Shown here piece after piece: positions 12,339 to 23,765 of a stretch of DNA of 64,000 nt (positions within the stretch are counted from its first letter, which is position 1; each line of letters opens with the position of its first letter). Origin of the DNA: Thuidium tamariscinum. Its lineage: Eukaryota; Streptophyta; Bryopsida; Hypnales; Thuidiaceae. A model generated the notes under the pieces. That model worked only from the letters and a program-made list of their open reading frames with translations, searched no databases and had not been told where the DNA came from. Both the position numbers and the translations under genes were made by a program. The stretch covers positions 16,306,001 to 16,370,000 of the forward strand of contig OX344752.2 in NCBI GenBank assembly GCA_947034885.2, read 5' to 3'.

Positions 12339-14941
12339 TTCTAGTTTCTACTCCAATTGGAATTTTGTAAAAATTTGTAATATTTAATATTTTATTGCAA
12401 TTTGAACTTTGGTTGCATTTTCAATGTCTATTGCATTCTATTTATAAAAGTTTACAAAAGTTGAGTTTACACTATGATGTTTGTCACTATAATGTACACA
12501 CATGGCGGAATTTTCAGATTTTTTGAGATAATTTTCTAATTGATACAATTTTTTCTTCACTTTCTCTTCAAAAATTCTCAGAAAAATCAATTTTCCTCAA
12601 AAAAAATCTAAATTTTTTGTGAAGTAATGAAGACATATACTTCCATCTTTGAAAATTAAAAATTAAAATTTTCATACATATTTGCTTCCAAAATGGTAAC
12701 AAACTGAGTGATGGACAAGGAGCTTCAAAACCTATGGTTATAGGTCCATCCTTTAAGTTAACCTTTGAAGGATGAACCTTAGTGACTATGAAATCATACA
12801 TTTTGATATTGTAGGAATCACTTATTAAAAAAATTCCAAAAGTGTTCATTGCAAGTCAAAGAATTGTAGAAGATCTCCCATTTCCACACAAAATTCCAAA
12901 GATGAATAATTTCTCTTTCATCCCATAGTGAAAGATTCTTTGTCATCCATTGGACGTTTGGTGTCTGCGTCAACGTTCAAGGGTTAAGGAATTTTGGAGC
13001 ATGTAGTGAAGAATAAGAATTGGTGGAAATTTTTCCCATATAGGAGGATAGGAAATATAGGGATAGAGAACTTTTTACAATTTTATCCTCAAAATGAAAA
13101 TTAATGTGAATTTTAACAAGCCAACAAGTGCATTGCATCCATTTCCTATCTTTAGAGTCTTCCTATTTTGATCAAGCTACAAATACTTTAACACTTACTT
13201 TTTTTGGACATGTGTCATAACCTTATTAGTCCCAACCTTGAAAAGATTAAAAAGAAAACAAAAAAAGTATTTCAAACTTCATTTCTATACTAAAGTTGGA
13301 AATGGTGCACCCTACAAACAAGTTGGTTATTGGATGTGGTTGGTTATTGGTGTCTCAACCTTAGCTATCATAATTATACTATGTACAATAGCTAAAGAAA
13401 TCCCAATTACCAGAGGATTTCTAATCTAGTTCATTCTTTAGATAAGATCATGATTGTGGTTCAATAGTTGAGTTGTGTAAATATATAAGATTGTACAAAG
13501 TATCAATAGTAGGCATCTTTCTCCTTGGTATTGGTTTGGATAACTATCTAAGTGAAATCTAAGGTGGCGCTCAGGTAGTACCTATATCAAACCTATGTCC
13601 TTTAGTAAAATAATGCATTATTGATATATGGTAGGTGTTTTAAATTATAAAAATTATCCTATATTTGTATCTTCATTTTAATTTTTTTTCTCTTTTGATT
13701 TAATACTTAAATCTATATTGATAATAAAAAAATGATATACATACAACTCAAGTGTGTAGTATAGTAAACTCTATATTAGAAACAAATGCATATATAAATG
13801 CATGATGTAGTTCTCAACAAAGCTAGAATAAAAAAAACTTTATAGAACAATCAAATACTTGTCAAATGATCAATTGAAAATTCAAGTAAGTTCTAATTGA
13901 ACTATTAAGTTTCAGTGAATCTTTTTGAAGTTTTGATAGAAGGTACAAACATGTATTTCTTTTTAAAATTTTGCCATGGAGTGTAGACATGTATATCCTA
14001 GGTAAGGAGTATAATTATTTTTTGAACATGTGCCTAGATCAAAATTTATCTTGTCTCCAAAACTTTGGGCAATTAAAATAGGTACTGAAAATCTTTAGCT
14101 AAATTTTACATCTACTTCTAAAATTTGGCTATATGTAACATACAATACATCCATCAAAAACACACCTTGACTAAGGAAAAAACACCTCATTCTAGGAGAA
14201 ATTTGTAAAATTTGTTGATCTTATTGCACAAAGCAAGACAAAAAGATTTATTTCCTAACTCCATGCATGTTATAATCTTTCAATTCACATGGTTAAGGTT
14301 TATGAAATTTTTCCCAAGTATTCTCACAATAATCTAATAGAGAGTACAAATTTGTATGGTTGGACTTTGTAAGAAGAATTTTTAAAAATATTTTATGATT
14401 AACCTAAGATGTGATAGTTTTTGACGATTTATGCTAAGTATGTGCTTCAAACTCTTTGGGGATTAAATTACTTTTATCTAATGCTCATATCACATTTTAT
14501 TTTATTTGTTGTTGCAATGAAACAACTCAAGAAAAATGAATGATGAACATAAGTTAAACTTATATGGTAGCAACATGTACAAAGTCACTTCCTTCAAAAA
14601 CAAGTACGAAGAAAAGGGAGCAACAACCAACTTGGTCCATCTGCCATCTTCTATGTTATTGATTTGCTTTGTTTGTAGCACCCTCACAAGCATAAGCTAT
14701 CCAATAGCCAAACATTTTCACAAACAATGTGACCAATATAGAAAAGCACATCTAAGTGCCTACCCAAATTGCATATGGATCCCAATCTAAATTGAGCATT
14801 GATTGTTTTTGAAACCACTAAAGTAAACGAATCCATTTTTGCCTTGCTCACAATTTTGTCTTCACATACCATTAGAACATATTCTACAAAAACAAATGTA
14901 CACCACAATTAAACAAGGGATTGAAATGGATATGTCTACCT
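12339..14941. other. AT-rich spacer with dispersed repeat, no gene seen
   Basis: Spacer between two short transposons. It contains a dispersed repeat at 12840-12975 and a few frames of 60-90 codons with no recognisable similarity. A frame at 13238-13429 has a hydrophobic stretch (WLVIGVSTLAIIIILC), but nothing around it suggests a gene. Confidence 0.55.
12840..12975 (+). repeat. Dispersed repeat family R1, copy 1
   Basis: Shares an ordered block (CATT-G-AAGTCAAA, AGATCTCCCATTT, ACAAAATTCCAAAGATGAAT, then a TTTGTCATC-like end) with 21296-21425 and 27190-27300, all in the same orientation. The copies are clearly diverged. Origin unknown; no coding content. Confidence 0.6.
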
Positions 14942-14943
14942 TA

Positions 14944-15237
14944 AGGTAGGGGGCTATAATTGTGACCCTATCTCTGAAAGTGATTTGGTAGATTTTGCCT
15001 CTAACATGTACCAAAAGTGTACATTTCAGGAGGGGGTCGCTTTTAGAAACCATTGTGTTTTCGACTTCAAAAATTCATAATTAATTCCATGAAGGTCCAA
15101 AAAATATGAAATGACTTGGGCTAGATGCCAATTCCATTTTTCTTACCATGAAAATTTACTAAAAATTGTTTTAAGGAGTTTAGCTTCCCAAAATGCAAAG
15201 CAGCTGATAAAGGGTCGCTTTTTACAGCCCCCTACCT
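14944..15237. mobile_element. Short TA-flanked TIR element (MITE), AGGTAG family, copy B
   Basis: Left end AGGTAGGGGGCTATAATTG (14944) faces an inverted right end ending CAGCCCCCTACCT (15237). The first 12 bases match perfectly, and similarity extends to about 25 bases, including GACCC, with mismatches. TA borders both ends (14942-14943 and 15238-15239). The 294-base interior is noncoding. It lies about 1.1 kb upstream of the KOBITO1-type gene. Confidence 0.7.
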
Positions 15238-15285
15238 TAGAACATCACCAATGTGGGTCATAGCGAGGTAAAAAGCCAAACCCGC

Positions 15286-15335
15286 GATATTGAAAAAGTT
15301 ACCGTGCCGTGGTAACTTTTTCAATATCACGGCAC
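15286..15335. repeat. Near-perfect palindromic hairpin upstream of KOBITO1
   Basis: GATATTGAAAAAGTTACC (15286-15303) is repeated exactly inverted at 15311-15328, separated by only 7 bases. In addition GTGCCGTG (15304-15311) is inverted at 15328-15335, so two alternative stems overlap. It lies at the point where AT-rich spacer gives way to the GC-richer upstream region of the next gene. It could be a transposon footprint or a cruciform-forming site; no function can be assigned. Confidence 0.8.
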
Positions 15336-16361
15336 GGTCAGATTCACACTGCAGCTTCCCCACTCTCCTGCCGTCCCGGGTTCACGTGGAGAGCGGCGAC
15401 GATGCTCTTCACAGCGGGTATATTTTTTCCCACGGATGATTTCCGGCGTTTCAGTTGATTTCTGTTTGATTTCCCGATCGGTTTGTTCTCGTGGGTGGGT
15501 CGTAGTCGGATTCGGGGACTTGTGCATCAGAGTGGATTTGGAGTGACTGTTTTGTCGAGCTAGGGTTTCGACGGGGGTTGGCACCGGTCAGATTTGGGAG
15601 GCTACCTCGAGCACTTTCTCAAGTTATCATTGAGTCTGAATAAGTTAGCGACTGTATTGTACGTTTCAAGTAATCATAGATATCTTTCAACCTCGAGAAA
15701 GCATAGGCTGCTCAGTCGAAGCCACTCATGTAGAAGCCTAGTTTTCTCGAAACCCTAATCCAGTTCTCCGTCGACGATTTGTCAGTTGAGGTTTCAAAGG
15801 CGAGCCTTTGCCGTACTCCCCTTTTCTAGTCGTCTCTCAAATTTCCCATCCATCCCTCCGCGTCCTCGCCGGACTCCCGTCACTCACTGTACCTCGCAAT
15901 GTAGGCAACCTCCAGATTCTGTCGTTTTCTCATTTTTCTTGGTTCCCTCAATTGTTCATTTTCCCGGAGTTTTGCAACTAGATTGTGGATCGTTCTGCTT
16001 TCAGTCAGTGACTTGAGCTTCGGAGCTTTGGTTTTGAGTTGCAACCTTGTTTGTGCGTTTCTCGAGTGTTTTACGTCTCGTACTGGTCTGTGTAGCTTGT
16101 TTTTTAATTATTTTTATTTTGCTGAGGTGCTTTGTGAAGGGCTTTTGGTGAGGATTCGGGGGAGATTAGGGGAGGGATTTGAATTATTGCAGTGTTTTCT
16201 GTGGCGAACACGATCTGGTGGAAGTTTGGAGAATTGGGTTGGTGCGATTTGTAGCGACGGAGAAGCTCGGAAGGAATGAAGGCGGGTTTTGGAAGATGAT
16301 TGTGGATCGCTCTGCTTTCCGTTTGTAATGCTGTGGGAGTGACATCTATGTTGGGAGAACC
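15336..16361 (+). promoter_or_regulatory. Promoter and 5' leader region of KOBITO1-type gene, with telo-boxes
   Basis: This kilobase is GC-richer than the spacer and has no convincing protein frame. Telo-boxes occur as TAGGGTTT at 15561-15568 and AAACCCTAA at 15750-15758. The length and composition suggest promoter plus a long or spliced 5' leader for the gene starting at 16362. The transcription start is unknown. Confidence 0.45.
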
Positions 16362-19300
16362 ATGCCAGCAATGCCAGGGTCGCGGTTTGCACCCGCGCCA
16401 TCAACATCGCAGAGAGTGCTCTTTGTGTTGACAGCGATGACAGTGCTCTTAGCTTTGTTCGCTTTCGGGCTTCAATGGAGAGGTGGGGATCTGGTGGATT
16501 CGGCTCGTCTTGGAAATCTGGCTGGGGATCAGTCTCGTTTGCCGGGCGTGCAACAAGACTCTCTGACCTCGCCTTTGAGTGGACGTTTCGGCACCAACTC
16601 GGATTGTCCTAAATTCCAGCCACCGCACATTGGAATGTTCCCGCACCACATCGGGTGGCAATATGCGGTTAAAAAAAAACACTCCACGAAGGTGAATTTT
16701 GATTTCAACTCTTCTCAGTCATTTGCGCTCACAATTGGGTGGAGAAGAATCGTAGTATGGTGATATTTCCTCCTATTGATGATTCCATTGTTTTGTTTTA
16801 TTGGGAGTCCCTTTTCATTCTCCAGTAGATCACTATACTTGACTTTGTTCTGGACATTAGGAAGGATGGGCGTCTTTCACTTGCTCAAGTGTTGATCCCT
16901 AAGTGTCCGAGTGGTCAAAGGTGTCCTCTTTCACATCTTTAGGAGTTGTGACAAATCATTTGGGAAGCTTCTAGGAAGGCAGCAATGTGTACCAACAGAA
17001 AGGAGTTACAAGCTTCGTTTTTTGAATAATGGAAACACTCTTCCATGTGGACCATCTATTTCTATCTTGGGCACTTAGGGTTTAAGTTTCCTCATTACTG
17101 AAGGGCCCCTGCGGACTCTCCGAACGTAGGTTTTTCCGATGTTGAACTGTGAAGTTTAAATTTTGGTAGCAGGCAATTAGAGGCATTAACTCTGAGCTTT
17201 GAACAGATCGCTATTACTTCAAGTACCTCGGCTGGGCTAGAGCAGATTCTGCCGTGGCTATATTATCACCGGACTATTGGTGTCACGCACTTCTTCCTTT
17301 TTGTTGAGGGAAAGGCGGCATCTCTGAACTCGACATCCGTTTTGGAGGCTATTCCTGTAAGTACTTCGCCGCAATCCTCTTTTCATGAAATTGTCTTCTC
17401 GGTAACTCGTCATTAATTCGAAAGGAGTGGCTTCTCTTGGAATCCAATCCATAGAAAAGATCTATTTTGTATCTCGCTGAAGGACAAAAGCTCAAGTACT
17501 AGTTGTCAATCTTCATGGATACATCACAATTTTTTATGGATAATTGTTCTTCTACCGGGATTGACTTCTGTTGGATTAGTGGCGTTATGTTGACTGCTCA
17601 TTTGTTTGAGTACAGGGGGTGATGATCATCCATCGTACTAAAGAGCTCGAAGAGAAACAGGCCAAGAGGTTCGTTAAAACATCATCCCCTCATTGTCCTA
17701 CAAGTGTCCACATGAACCAATGCGAGTGATTGATTCTTGACATTTTTCTCCTGGAAGACTTGCCTGAGAATTTGAGGACTGTAGACATGTCATCGCAGGG
17801 TGTATATACTATCCTTACAGCGGTCAGCGTATTCCAGTATGCTATTTGAGGAATGTACAACGGATAACGGAAACTTATATCTTGCTCTTGTGCAGTCGGA
17901 TATGGAACGAGACTTGGCTGTCCAGCTTTTTCTACAAGCCTTGTAACTATGAACTTTTTGTGAAGCAGTCTCTCAACATGGAAATGGCCATTGTATTTGC
18001 AAGGGTAAGTCAATATATGAGTAGTCGGGTCTTACTATGGGGAACTCTTGAGGTGACAATTGTTGTAAGTATCATATAGGTTGAAGAATATCTTTGGTTT
18101 CAATCTCTTAGAACTGTCAAACATCGTGAATCTTGTTCACCGTGGATCAGCTACTATTGATGATTCAAGCTCTAAGAATATGTTGAAATGTTCAAGGTTT
18201 ATCTTGAATGCTTACCTTTCGAGGAATCGGTGTTGTGACAGGAGGTTGGGATCGATTGGATTATACATCTGGACACGGATGAATTGTTACATCCAGCAGG
18301 AGCTCCTGAATACTCCCTACAGCGCTTGCTTAACGATGTTGCTGCAGATGTTGATATGGTGGTCTTTCCCAATTATGTGAGTTTCCGTGTCACATCTTCT
18401 TAATAGACGTTAGTTGATATAAGAAAGATAATGGCATGCTTACTGTACTCAAATTTGATATTGAACTAAAATTGGTGTACTCGGGAACTCTGTCTAGTGC
18501 TGAAGTCTTTCGTGGTTCTTGCATGTGCTCATACCACAATTTGTTTGTTATTTTAGGAGAGTGCGATTGAGCGCGACGATATTATAGACCCCTTCAGTGA
18601 GGTAACTATGTTCAAGAAGAATTACGATCATGTTACCAAAGAGACTTATTTCGGGCTATACCGAGAAGCAACCCGGGGTAACCCAAACTACTTTTTGACG
18701 TATGGTAATGGAAAAGCTGCCGCCCGCATGCAAGACAATTTGCGACCCAATGGTGCCCACAGGTGGCACAATTATGCAAAACAACCAAAGTGAGTTTTCT
18801 GCCGTTTGTTTTGCGCTTTTTTAATTTAGGTGATGTTGTTTATTTGGTGCCTTGAGACGATATGTCGCATTTTGTTTCATGGACTTGCAGATTGCAGTCT
18901 TCGTAACGGGAAACTGTGCTTGGTTTGTTACTTTCAGCGAGATCAAGTTTGACGAGGCAGCAGTGTTACACTATACATACACTAAATTTTCCGACCTGAC
19001 ATCGCGACGTGATCGATGTCATTGTAAGCCAACCAAGGAGGATGTGAAGCGATGTTTTATGCTCGACTTCGATAGGGCGGTAAACTCCCTGACCTATGGT
19101 GGCTTTCAACTTATGCCTCCTGATTGTTTCCCGTTGAGTGTTACTTATGATCTTGCAAGCAAGACTTTCTTTTTCATGCTGTTTACTTAAAACATTATTT
19201 CTGCATAGAGACTTTCCCGTCAGTGATTCTACATCACGTTTTAAACAGAGGGATCTTTTTCTGTTTTCAGGCTTTCATTATTGCTTCTACTGCTTCACAA

Positions 19301-20179
19301 GAGGAGATGAAGCGCTGGTATGATTCTTGAACTCTTTTTCAAGCCCATCTTGCTAACAGCAGTCATGTTACCATAATCACATGGTGCTGTGGATGCTTCA
19401 AGCTGTTTGGTCGTTGAGTGCTACCTGTTCCCTTACCGGGTTTTCTCGGCATATTTTCTAGATGCTGAAAGTGCTGTGATTGCATTGTGTATGCAGGTAT
19501 AGGGAACATGTTGTTTGGACTGACAAGGATCTAAACCTGAAACTGATGCGAAAAGGCCTTTTAACACGACTTTACGTTCCTGCGGTATGTAAATCCAAAT
19601 TGAAAAAATTCTACCATAGTATTAGAAAACTGCAAACTAACATGCGCTTTGAACGACTTTTTTTTTTCGTATGTGTTGTCATCAGGATTTTTAAGTGGTT
19701 GATAGTGACGCTGCTCTTTCCTGTTTTCTCTGCAATTCGATTTGTTAAACTTTTATTGCACTTGCGAATTATGACATTGATGCTTTTTAGTCTCAGTTCT
19801 GCCTCAGGTCTGTGATAGTTCTAATTGCTTCGATTCACAAAGCTATATTCGAGGCTTTACTAAATGGACTTGTGTATCATTCTCTTAGGCAATTGTTCAA
19901 GGTTTGCAAGAGGCAGGAGTATTCAGTAATGCTGTTCTAGCGGGCCAAGCTCGACTTGAAAAGTCACTACAACAGGAAGGCGCTGCGATTAAACTTCCAA
20001 ACTCTTTAAAGGCTGACAACAAACAGACTGATACGAAGGCTACGAAAACTTCAGAAGTAGCGCCGAATGAGCAGCACGCAATGAATGCCAACAATTCGGC
20101 CGCCATACCCCCTCTAGCACCGCCTGGCTTAGAGCATTTAGCCTCAGATATATCGGTAAAAGCTGCAGCCAATCTATGA
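16362..20179 (+). CDS. KOB1: KOBITO1/ELD1-type glycosyltransferase-like membrane protein
   Basis: Ten exons: 16362-16691, 17207-17356, 17616-17668, 17896-18004, 18242-18376, 18557-18789, 18938-19079, 19271-19317, 19497-19584 and 19889-20179. The phases fit and give 525 residues, close to the roughly 530 of the Arabidopsis protein. Start is the ATG in MPAMPGSRF. Residues about 19-40 ([21 protein letters not shown]) form a type II signal anchor after a short cytosolic head. Family blocks follow in order: [56 protein letters not shown] with a DxD motif at 225-227, [74 protein letters not shown]. The C-terminal 70 residues are variable. In Arabidopsis, KOBITO1 (also ELD1/ABI8) is needed for cellulose deposition, cell elongation and ABA/sugar responses; its enzymatic activity is not settled. 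Intron 1 carries a dispersed repeat. Confidence 0.95.
16895..17110 (+). repeat. Dispersed repeat in KOBITO1 intron 1
   Basis: This intron segment resembles 46548-46760 in the last intron of the TIP1-type gene. Shared landmarks in the same order are a GTCC--TGG-C-AAGTG block, TCTAGGAAGG, a TGT--C-A-AGAAAGGAG block and TTTCTA--TTGGGCA-like bases. I judge similarity at roughly two thirds of positions by eye. It is a sequence shared by introns of unrelated genes, so probably an old transposon. Confidence 0.5.
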
Positions 20180-21295
20180 TTCTGCTGGTTTTGCAAATGA
20201 AGTCGAACAGTAATGTTTTTTGGGCTATCCCAAGGCTTGCGTGAGTACAGTTTCTGACCAGTTTCCATCATTTAATTTGGGACCGGTCAGGTTCTCAGCA
20301 ATGTAATCTGGACTCTGTAGACTATTCAAATCATTGTGTAGTCCCTTCGCAAATCGCAACTCTTACTGTAAGGTAGATTACTTTGCCATTCCTCAATGAT
20401 TAATTTTAGCAATTATGAGGGTTGAACCAGCCTGTTGCATGCCCCTTTTGCTTGCATTATCTTGTCGTTCGGTTGATATCATGCCATTTTTCTACAGATG
20501 TCAAGTTGCAACTGGCTTAAAATAAGTACTTAATTCATCATTGTTTGAGGTTATGTACTGTGTAGGAACATGGTTCATTGTAAGGTATGCCGGTATGCCC
20601 CATTGCTTGGCATGATTTCCAATGAGTGATAATTGCTTTGGCAAATGGTGCTTCAGCTGGTCATAATTTATGACATGAAATTGACGATTTAGATTGAAAC
20701 TCCCATGTATGAATCCCTAAGCGATCAGTCTCATCTTCTGATAGTACTTTATGGTGATTTTTTGGAATTTTTGTGTTCTTTGATTCTATGACCTCATTTT
20801 TGCAATTCCAGGTTTGAACTAGAGTTAATGCAATTTTGGCTTGGTCAACCACTTGACATACTTCCACATTTGCAATTTTAGAAAAATATGTATTCTAGTA
20901 ACACCAAGTCCAACCTTTGAATAGGACAACAACTTCATAACGTGTCTTTAAAAATGAAGATGACTTTCATCTAAGTTGTAATGAAAAAGAAATCTAATTT
21001 GTAATTTGGACATCATCAAAAAATTGGACATCATGGTACTTGAGAGTTATTCCCCAAAGATCCATACATCTCAAAAAATAGAAGTGTGTTTGACAAACTA
21101 AATTGTAACTTTCAAAGTATTCATTTTCAATTTTTAATTGAATCCCTAAATGACCAAGAGATGTTTTCGGGGCTTTTTTACAATTTTAGCAAGCAATTGT
21201 AATCTCAATTCTTTAATCCTTAAAAAGATGGATTGGTAATTGTTGAAATCATCCCTTTGATTATTGTATGAATCTTCAGTATAAAAATTGCAAAA

Positions 21296-21425
21296 GACCT
21301 CATTGGAAGTCAAACTATAGAAAAAGACCTCTACTTTTCACAAAAATATTCTAAAGATGAATAGTTACACTTTTCTCCTATTAACACAACTTTTTGACAT
21401 TTGTAAGAAAAAATAAAACTTTGTC
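21296..21425 (+). repeat. Dispersed repeat family R1, copy 2
   Basis: Diverged copy of the block at 12840-12975 and 27190-27300: CATTGGAAGTCAAACTAT, then CACAAAAATATTCTAAAGAT, then ACTTTTCTCCTAT and a GACATTTG end. Confidence 0.6.
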
Positions 21426-21943
21426 ATTTTCATTTATTAAGGGTTCATCCTACAATTTTAATTTTGCACATAGATTTTCACAAGGATTGTCTTGAATGGA
21501 ATTTGAAATATTGGTTAGGGATATTAGTTACAAAGTTGTGCCCAATTTATTCTTCTTTCTATTCTCAACTCAAATAGGTTGAGCAATAAGAAAATTGACT
21601 TTTTGCACTTGTATTTATTCTTTTGAATTTTTTTTCCATAGATTTCTATTTAAATTTCAAAGCATTTATCAAATTGAAAAATTCATAAGACACTTAAATC
21701 TTACTAGGAAAAAGAATTGAAAGATGAACTATACAACTATACACTTATGGTAAGAAAAACTTATTTGAAAGTTTTTATGTAACTATCTTATACTTGGTGA
21801 GTTTTTTTACTTAAATTTTTTAACACAATATACTTGGAAATTAATTAGCTATATGATTTTAGGTTGAATTAGAAAAATTAATCAATATAAAACATTATTT
21901 TTGGTTAATAAAGTGAAGGTTAAAATTTGAGTGGCAATGGAAT

Positions 21944-22330
21944 TTAACCCCTAAATGCCCAAGGCCTCTTTTGAGCTTCTTGGAATTTGCTCTAAATTGA
22001 ACAAAATGCCAACATTTTGATAAGTTGTATCAATTTTTTTAAAATTGTAACCATACAAATTCAATTTAGACATGTTAGAGATTGCATAGGAAAAGAAAAC
22101 ACAACAATATCACTTAGGAGTGAAAGATTATAATGTTTGACCATGAAGGTGTTAAAATTGCAAAAGTGATATGAAGTCTTTCAATCCTATTCCCACAAGT
22201 CAAATCTATAAAGTTGGTGACCAAAAAAATATAAGGTGAAAGGGCCGAACATGCATAATCCCAATCAATTTATGGCTTGTGAAAATCTACTCTACAATTT
22301 TTTTAAATGAATTTCTAATGCAATTTTTTC
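21944..22330 (+). repeat. Dispersed repeat family R2, uninterrupted copy, TTAACCCC left end
   Basis: Begins TTAACCCCTAAATGCCC and continues with GAATTTGCTCTAAATTGAAC, a CAACATTTTGATAA block and later AAGTCTTTCAATCC. The same blocks occur at 59047-59240 and 60840-61030, where about 1.6 kb of other sequence separates them. The TTAA plus CCCCTAAA start resembles the termini of the 53-56 kb element. No right end was identified here. Confidence 0.55.
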
Positions 22331-23713
22331 TCCAAGATCTAGTATATTTGAGTCTCCTTTCTAAAAGTCCTCAACACTAAAGAAAGTCAAGATTGCAATG
22401 GGTACCCTTGTACAAAATTTTGAATAAAAAAATTATAGTCAATAATTTTCATGACTTGGGTGGGTCACTTCCCGCATTTTAAAAACCACATGCGGCATAA
22501 TATAGCATAGACTTAATTGTTTCAAGGTAAATTTTATAAAGGATTTACAAATAAAGTAGGGGACTTTCAAAGTCAAAGATGCATTATAAATAAAATAGGT
22601 AGCTAAAAAATCTCAACATAGATCATTTTGTGGTAGAGGGAATAGTATTAATAATAAGTTAAAAAAATTTTAAGATAATTTTTTTAATAAAAATAACAAA
22701 TAAATTTGTAAATCTAACTAATAGAAGCTTTTTCATGATTCTTTGAAGAAATTAGAAGAGATTTGAGGGCTCTAAGAGATTGCAAGTTTCCATAGTTTGG
22801 GAATATAGAAAAGTATAGAATTGTAGGAATTAAATAAGATTGCAACTGTGCCATGTAATTTTTTTAATTTCTTTTTGACATTTTTTTTGGACTTCTTTTT
22901 GCATTTCAAGATCTAAATTTTTTTTTTAATTTTTTAATTTTAAAATGCTGGCTTGATAGCAACTAGCTATTTTGGGAACTGTTTCAACAATAGTCCTGAA
23001 ACGACCCTTTGGAGGCCTCAAATTTCATCTAATGCTCTAATTTCCTTACAATGTGTTCTAGATTTCTACCTTTAAAGTCCCAAACTTTCAATCATTGATA
23101 GTATAAAGCCAATAGTCAAGTCCAAAATATATAATTCTTTTGTCTAAATATAAACTTGGTGTTTATTTTGTAAAATGTAAAGAAAATAACTTACAAGTCT
23201 CATTTTGAGATAGAAGGGAGTATATAGATCAAAATACAATACCTCAAAAGTAAAACAAGATTGATAAATGCTATAGTTTATATATGTACACACTCATTCA
23301 TCAAGATGTTGTTGGAATGCTATTATTGCTTTTATATATACACAATAAAATTTGAAAAATCAATTTCCCAAAAACTTTGACACCTATTTTTTAAATTACT
23401 TTCCGCAAATTCTGCTTTACAGGTAGGGTATAACAACTTTACATTTACTCAAAAAAATTTCATTTATGCCCTTCACAAAGTTCTGGAACATCATACGTGT
23501 CACAACCCAAGTGGATGACACCTGAAGCCGTGACACAATTGAAGTGCAGGCACTGAGAGAAACAACTTCGTAAGTTAACGAGAAACGACCGACCCCCAGG
23601 CCACCACTGGCTCCCCAAAAGCTTCTCACTTCCCTCCAAAAGCCCATTTGCTGCTCACAGGGCTCCCGCGTCTGGAGCTTTCAGTTCAGGAATTGGGGTT
23701 TCACCATCGTTGG

Positions 23714-23721
23714 TAGGGTTT
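23714..23721 (-). promoter_or_regulatory. Telo-box upstream of Pho88-type gene
   Basis: TAGGGTTT lies 45 bases before the ATG at 23766, in a GC-rich stretch. Another TTAGGGTTT lies just inside intron 1 near 24039. The position is typical of plant core promoters or leaders; action is inferred. Confidence 0.4.
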
Positions 23722-23765
23722 CAATTCATTTGGGAACAGGAGAAGCAGCGCCAGCGCCAGCGGAG

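Larger units (their letters stand above)
20180..23700. other. AT-rich spacer with dispersed repeats, no gene seen
   Basis: Between KOBITO1 and the Pho88-type gene. The first few hundred bases probably include the KOBITO1 3' UTR. The rest is AT-rich with copies of two dispersed repeats (21296-21425 and 21944-22330). No frame above about 80 codons looks coding. The last 200 bases rise in GC and form the Pho88 promoter. Confidence 0.55.
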
